From positions 1 to 64,000 of the forward strand of contig JBQCHL010000028.1 in NCBI GenBank assembly GCA_051954695.1: 64,000 nt of DNA, written 5' to 3'. The notes under the pieces were generated by a model. It had not been told where the DNA came from. It was given only the letters and a program-made list of their open reading frames with translations, and made no database searches. Source of the DNA: Terrimonas_A sp051954695 (GTDB lineage Bacteria; Bacteroidota; Bacteroidia; Chitinophagales; Chitinophagaceae). Below are positions 60,622 through 64,000 of this stretch, piece by piece. The position numbers and the translations under genes are program-made. The stretch's first letter is position 1. Each line of letters starts with the position of its first letter.

Positions 60622-63618
60622 ATGTCCTGCAAAAATCTGCTTAAGGCATTGCTAGCATCTGTAATGCTATTTCTCTCTCTTTTCTCGTTCGCTCAAGACA
60701 AAGTGGTTTCCGGTAAAGTAACTGATGCCAAAGGGGCAGGGGTTGCGGGAGTCAATGTGGTTGCCAAAGGCAGCTCCATCGGCACACAAACGGCTGCTGA
60801 CGGAACGTATCGCTTAACTGTTCCGGCAACGATCAATATCCTGGAATTTACTTCCATTGGATTTGCCACACAGGAAGTGAACATTGACGGCCGTTCAACA
60901 GTTGATGTAAGAATGGATATCAACACTGCTTCATTGGGTGAAGTAGTGGTGATCGCTTATGGTACCCGCCGTAAGTCTGATCTCACCGGCTCTGTCACTT
61001 CTCTTTCTTCCAAAGATTTTCAAAAAGGTAATATTGCCTCTTCAGAGCAGTTGCTCCAGGGAAAGGTTGCCGGTTTGCAGGTAACTACAGGTGGTGGTTC
61101 TGCAGGTGGCGGTAGCCGTATCCGGATCCGTGGTAATGCATCTCTGAATGCGAGCAATGACCCATTGATCGTGATTGATGGTGTGCCTGTTGAAAGCAAT
61201 GGAATTGCAGGCTCTGCCAACTTGTTGAATACGATCAATACAGATGATATTGAATCCATCAGCGTACTGAAAGATGCATCAGCTACGGCTTTGTACGGTT
61301 CAAGAGCTTCAAATGGTGTGATCATCATCACCAGTAAGAAAGGTGCAAAAGGTAAACTCCGTTTTAATTTCAATACACAATTCTCTGTTTCCTCTTTGGC
61401 CAAAAAAGTGGATGTATTATCTGCTGATCAGGTAAGGGAGATCATCAACGCCGATGCTGCTGCTACCGGCAATAACACATTCAAAAATCTATTGGGTGCT
61501 GCCAGTACGGATTGGCAGGACCAGATTTATCAGAATGCATTTGGTACCAATAATAATATAAGTGCAAGCGGTGCTGTAGGTAATATGCCGTTCCGCGCTT
61601 CACTGGGTTTTTTGGACCAGGCAGGTATACTGAAAACAAACAAGTTTGACCGTTACTCAGCGTCACTTAACCTGACGCCAAAATATCTCAACGATCACCT
61701 CGCTGTTACACTGGCTTTAAAAGCAAGCCAAACAAAGAACAGGTTTGCCGACGAAGGTGCTGTAGGTAATGCAGCCACTTTTGATCCTACAAAACCTGTA
61801 TTTGACAAAGGAAGCCATCCCGTTAATTATGGCGGTTATTACGAATGGCGTCAGGCAAATGACAGCGCTATTTCCCTTGCTAACCGTAACCCGCTCGCAT
61901 TGCTTGATCAGCGCAACAACCGCTCAAAGGTGAACCGCCTGATCGGTAACGTACAGCTTGATTATAAACTGCATTTCCTTCCTGATCTGCATGTGTTGCT
62001 CAACCTGGGCATGGACCATACAAAAGGAAGTGGCGATGATATCATTGATTCATTATCTGCTACCAACTATATTACTCATGGAAGAGTAACGCACTACGAA
62101 CAAACCAAAAAAAACTATCTGGTTGATGTTTCATTGACCTATAGCAAAGAAATAAAAAGCCTCCGCAGCAAAATAGATGTGCTGTTGGGACATAGCTACC
62201 AGGACTTCATCACAGAAGTGAGCAACTTTGCTTCTTTCAGTCAGCGTGGTAAAGGGCCGAATGATACGATCCCTGGTTCTGTTCCTACGTTTGCTACAGA
62301 TAAGCCTCAATACAGGCTTGAATCTTACCTGGGCAGGATCAACCTGACAGTTGCAGATAATTACTTATTGACTGCATCGCTCAGACGTGATGCAAGCTCT
62401 AAATTTTCACCAGAGAACCGCGTAGGTTATTTCCCTGCATTTGCGGCTGCCTGGAAAATGAGGGATGCATTATTCAGCAATGTAAATGCATTGACCGATC
62501 TTAAACTGAGAGTAGGTTGGGGTGTTACCGGTCAGCAAGATGGTATTGGTTATTATTCTTACCTGCCCCGTTATTCAAGAAGCCAGTCAACTGCAGAATA
62601 TCAATTCGGCGATGCTTATTATAGTTTCCTGAGGCCGGCTCCTTATGATAAGAACCTCAAATGGGAAACAACCACTACAACCAACCTGGGTCTTGATTTC
62701 GGCTTCCTGCGCAATCGCATCACCGGTACAATAGATGTTTATCAGAAGAAAACAAAAGATCTGCTGAGCACTGTTCCGGTTGCTCCCGGTTCCAACTTCG
62801 ATATCCAGATCACTACCAACGTAGGTAACCTGACAAGTAAGGGTGTGGAATTTTCAATAAACACTATACCTGTTCAAACAACGAGGTTTACCTGGCAGTT
62901 TGGTATGAACTATACTTACCAGACGTTCGAGATCACCAACCTTTTGAAACAAACTGACCCAGCTTTCACTGGTATTCCTGTAAGCGGAATATCCGGCGGT
63001 ACAGGTAATAATGTTGGAAAGCATGTGGTAGGATATGCTCCTTATTCTTTCTTTGTTTACAAGCAGGTATATGATAAAGCAACCGGCAAACCCATCGAAG
63101 GATTGTATGAAGATATCAACCGCGATGGCGTAGTGAATGACGCAGACCGTTACCTGTATAAGAAACCTTCAGGCGATGTGTTGCTGGGCTTTAATACGCA
63201 GTTTACATATGATAAATGGACGCTTGGCCTGTCTGGACACGGAGTTTTCGGAAACTACTTATATAATAACTATTTCTCCAATGCCGGTGTATTGCGCGCT
63301 ATTAAAGATCCAATCAATATCATCCGCAACGGTTCAATCAATTACTACGATACCCGCTTCGGTAATAACCAGTATCTTTCTGATTATTATGTGCAGAATG
63401 CGTCTTTCTTCAGACTGGATAATATCAATATCGGTTATGACGCAGGAAAGGTTTTCAACAAAAAAGCAAACCTTCGCATTATGGCTTCTGTCCAGAATGT
63501 GTTTGTGAGCACAAAATATAAAGGTCTTGATCCGGAAAGCGCCAGTGACAGCGGCGTTGATAACAACATTTATCCACGTCCAAGGATCTTTTCAATTGGC
63601 GCAAACCTCGATTTCTAA
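60622..63618 (+). CDS. SusC/RagA TonB-dependent transporter (second PUL)
   Basis: A 998-residue outer-membrane transporter: signal peptide (ends FSFAQD), CarboxypepD_reg-like domain (VVSGKVTDAKGAGVAGV), linker GEVVVIAYGT, plug (LQGKVAGLQVTTGGG), and barrel. It has no STN domain, in contrast to the SusC at 20959, consistent with control by a soluble Nudix-type regulator instead of sigma/anti-sigma. The ATG at 60622 is preferred to a TTG two codons upstream. It is paired with SusD 22 bp downstream. Confidence 0.95.
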   Translation: MSCKNLLKALLASVMLFLSLFSFAQDKVVSGKVTDAKGAGVAGVNVVAKGSSIGTQTAADGTYRLTVPATINILEFTSIGFATQEVNIDGRSTVDVRMDINTASLGEVVVIAYGTRRKSDLTGSVTSLSSKDFQKGNIASSEQLLQGKVAGLQVTTGGGSAGGGSRIRIRGNASLNASNDPLIVIDGVPVESNGIAGSANLLNTINTDDIESISVLKDASATALYGSRASNGVIIITSKKGAKGKLRFNFNTQFSVSSLAKKVDVLSADQVREIINADAAATGNNTFKNLLGAASTDWQDQIYQNAFGTNNNISASGAVGNMPFRASLGFLDQAGILKTNKFDRYSASLNLTPKYLNDHLAVTLALKASQTKNRFADEGAVGNAATFDPTKPVFDKGSHPVNYGGYYEWRQANDSAISLANRNPLALLDQRNNRSKVNRLIGNVQLDYKLHFLPDLHVLLNLGMDHTKGSGDDIIDSLSATNYITHGRVTHYEQTKKNYLVDVSLTYSKEIKSLRSKIDVLLGHSYQDFITEVSNFASFSQRGKGPNDTIPGSVPTFATDKPQYRLESYLGRINLTVADNYLLTASLRRDASSKFSPENRVGYFPAFAAAWKMRDALFSNVNALTDLKLRVGWGVTGQQDGIGYYSYLPRYSRSQSTAEYQFGDAYYSFLRPAPYDKNLKWETTTTTNLGLDFGFLRNRITGTIDVYQKKTKDLLSTVPVAPGSNFDIQITTNVGNLTSKGVEFSINTIPVQTTRFTWQFGMNYTYQTFEITNLLKQTDPAFTGIPVSGISGGTGNNVGKHVVGYAPYSFFVYKQVYDKATGKPIEGLYEDINRDGVVNDADRYLYKKPSGDVLLGFNTQFTYDKWTLGLSGHGVFGNYLYNNYFSNAGVLRAIKDPINIIRNGSINYYDTRFGNNQYLSDYYVQNASFFRLDNINIGYDAGKVFNKKANLRIMASVQNVFVSTKYKGLDPESASDSGVDNNIYPRPRIFSIGANLDF

Positions 63619-63640
63619 TTTTTTAAACGATTCTTTCTAT

Positions 63641-64000
63641 ATGAGACAGAGTGTAAAATTATTAGCAGTTTTCCTGATCCCGGTCCTGGTATCGTCCTGC
63701 GCAAAAAAGCTGGACCTGTTCCCTCAGAACGATCTGACGCCGGAGAAGGTGTATGCGACAGCAGATGGATATAAGAGTGTGCTGGCAAAAATTTATGGTA
63801 CCCTGGCCATTACCGGTAACACCGGCCCTGCAGGTGCCCCTGATATTGGTGGTGGCCTGGATGAAGGTTCTCAGGTGGCTTTTATCCGGATGTTCTTTAA
63901 CTGCCAGGAATTGCCTACTGATGAAGCTGTGGTTGCCTGGAATGATCAGACCATCCAAAATTTCCATTCAATGAAATGGACCTCCGACGATCCTTTCCTG
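63641..64000 (+). CDS. SusD/RagB lipoprotein, cut by window end
   Basis: The first 120 residues of a SusD protein: lipobox VSSCAKK, then the SusD N-terminus (PQNDLTPEKVYATADGYKSVL) and LPTDEAVVAWND, a motif close to starch-type SusD. The 3' end lies outside the window. Together with the GH13 amylase it supports an alpha-glucan substrate. Confidence 0.9.
   Translation, partial: MRQSVKLLAVFLIPVLVSSCAKKLDLFPQNDLTPEKVYATADGYKSVLAKIYGTLAITGNTGPAGAPDIGGGLDEGSQVAFIRMFFNCQELPTDEAVVAWNDQTIQNFHSMKWTSDDPFL

Overview
The window comes from a Bacteroidota chromosome, most likely the Chitinophagaceae branch. The evidence is two SusC/SusD pairs, an ECF sigma/FecR regulator pair feeding a SusC with an STN domain, a type IX secretion sorting domain on an amylase, an S46 dipeptidyl-peptidase, many short lipobox lipoproteins, and promoters of the TTTG / TAnnTTTG type. 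Most of it is ordinary chromosome; I see no prophage, IS element, CRISPR array, tRNA or rRNA.

Layout. 0.3-6.3 kb: housekeeping and scavenging genes (HhH-GPD DNA glycosylase, small outer-membrane protein, dipeptide epimerase, S46 peptidase, Obg GTPase). 6.6-10.8 kb: a small DUF1328 membrane protein and a signalling cluster (CHASE3 histidine kinase, lone receiver, NtrC-type sigma-54 activator). 10.8-16.5 kb: a phenylacetate catabolism block (paaA-B-C-D-G-I on the minus strand, plus paaY) with a glycerate kinase between paaY and paaI. 16.6-18.8 kb: a membrane-anchored patatin-like lipase. 18.9-39.2 kb: a large polysaccharide utilization locus (PUL): ECF sigma, FecR, SusC, SusD, LamG lipoprotein, a seven-haem cytochrome c, two GH144-type glucanases, a GH43-like protein, an SGNH hydrolase, GH3 and two GH30 enzymes. 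The enzyme set points to beta-glucan, plausibly beta-1,2 and/or beta-1,6 linked. 39.3-41 kb: paaE and a TetR regulator, cut off from the main paa block by the PUL. 41.1-48.1 kb: PfkB kinase, a MacAB/TolC-type efflux system, and two uncharacterised membrane proteins. 48.3-56.4 kb: a lamin-tail-domain surface protein, asd with an attenuator-like leader, YceI, an unrecognised protein, DUF1801, DUF2461 and ligA. 56.8-64 kb: the start of a second PUL (secreted GH13 amylase, Nudix-type regulator, SusC, SusD cut by the window end), probably for alpha-glucan.

Two features stand out beyond the genes. First, the region upstream of asd reads as a complete ribosome-mediated attenuator: a consensus promoter, a 12-14 codon leader ORF rich in Lys, Met, Thr and Ile codons (products of the aspartate pathway), an 11-bp antiterminator and a mutually exclusive terminator with eight T. 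Second, intergenic spaces carry several families of long inverted repeats. One family (arms ending in TTACCGGTAA) occurs three times, another built of CTTTGCG-like modules occurs four times, and a third is found both in the asd leader and in frame inside paaC, where it adds about 11 residues. All functions are read from the protein sequences without database searches.
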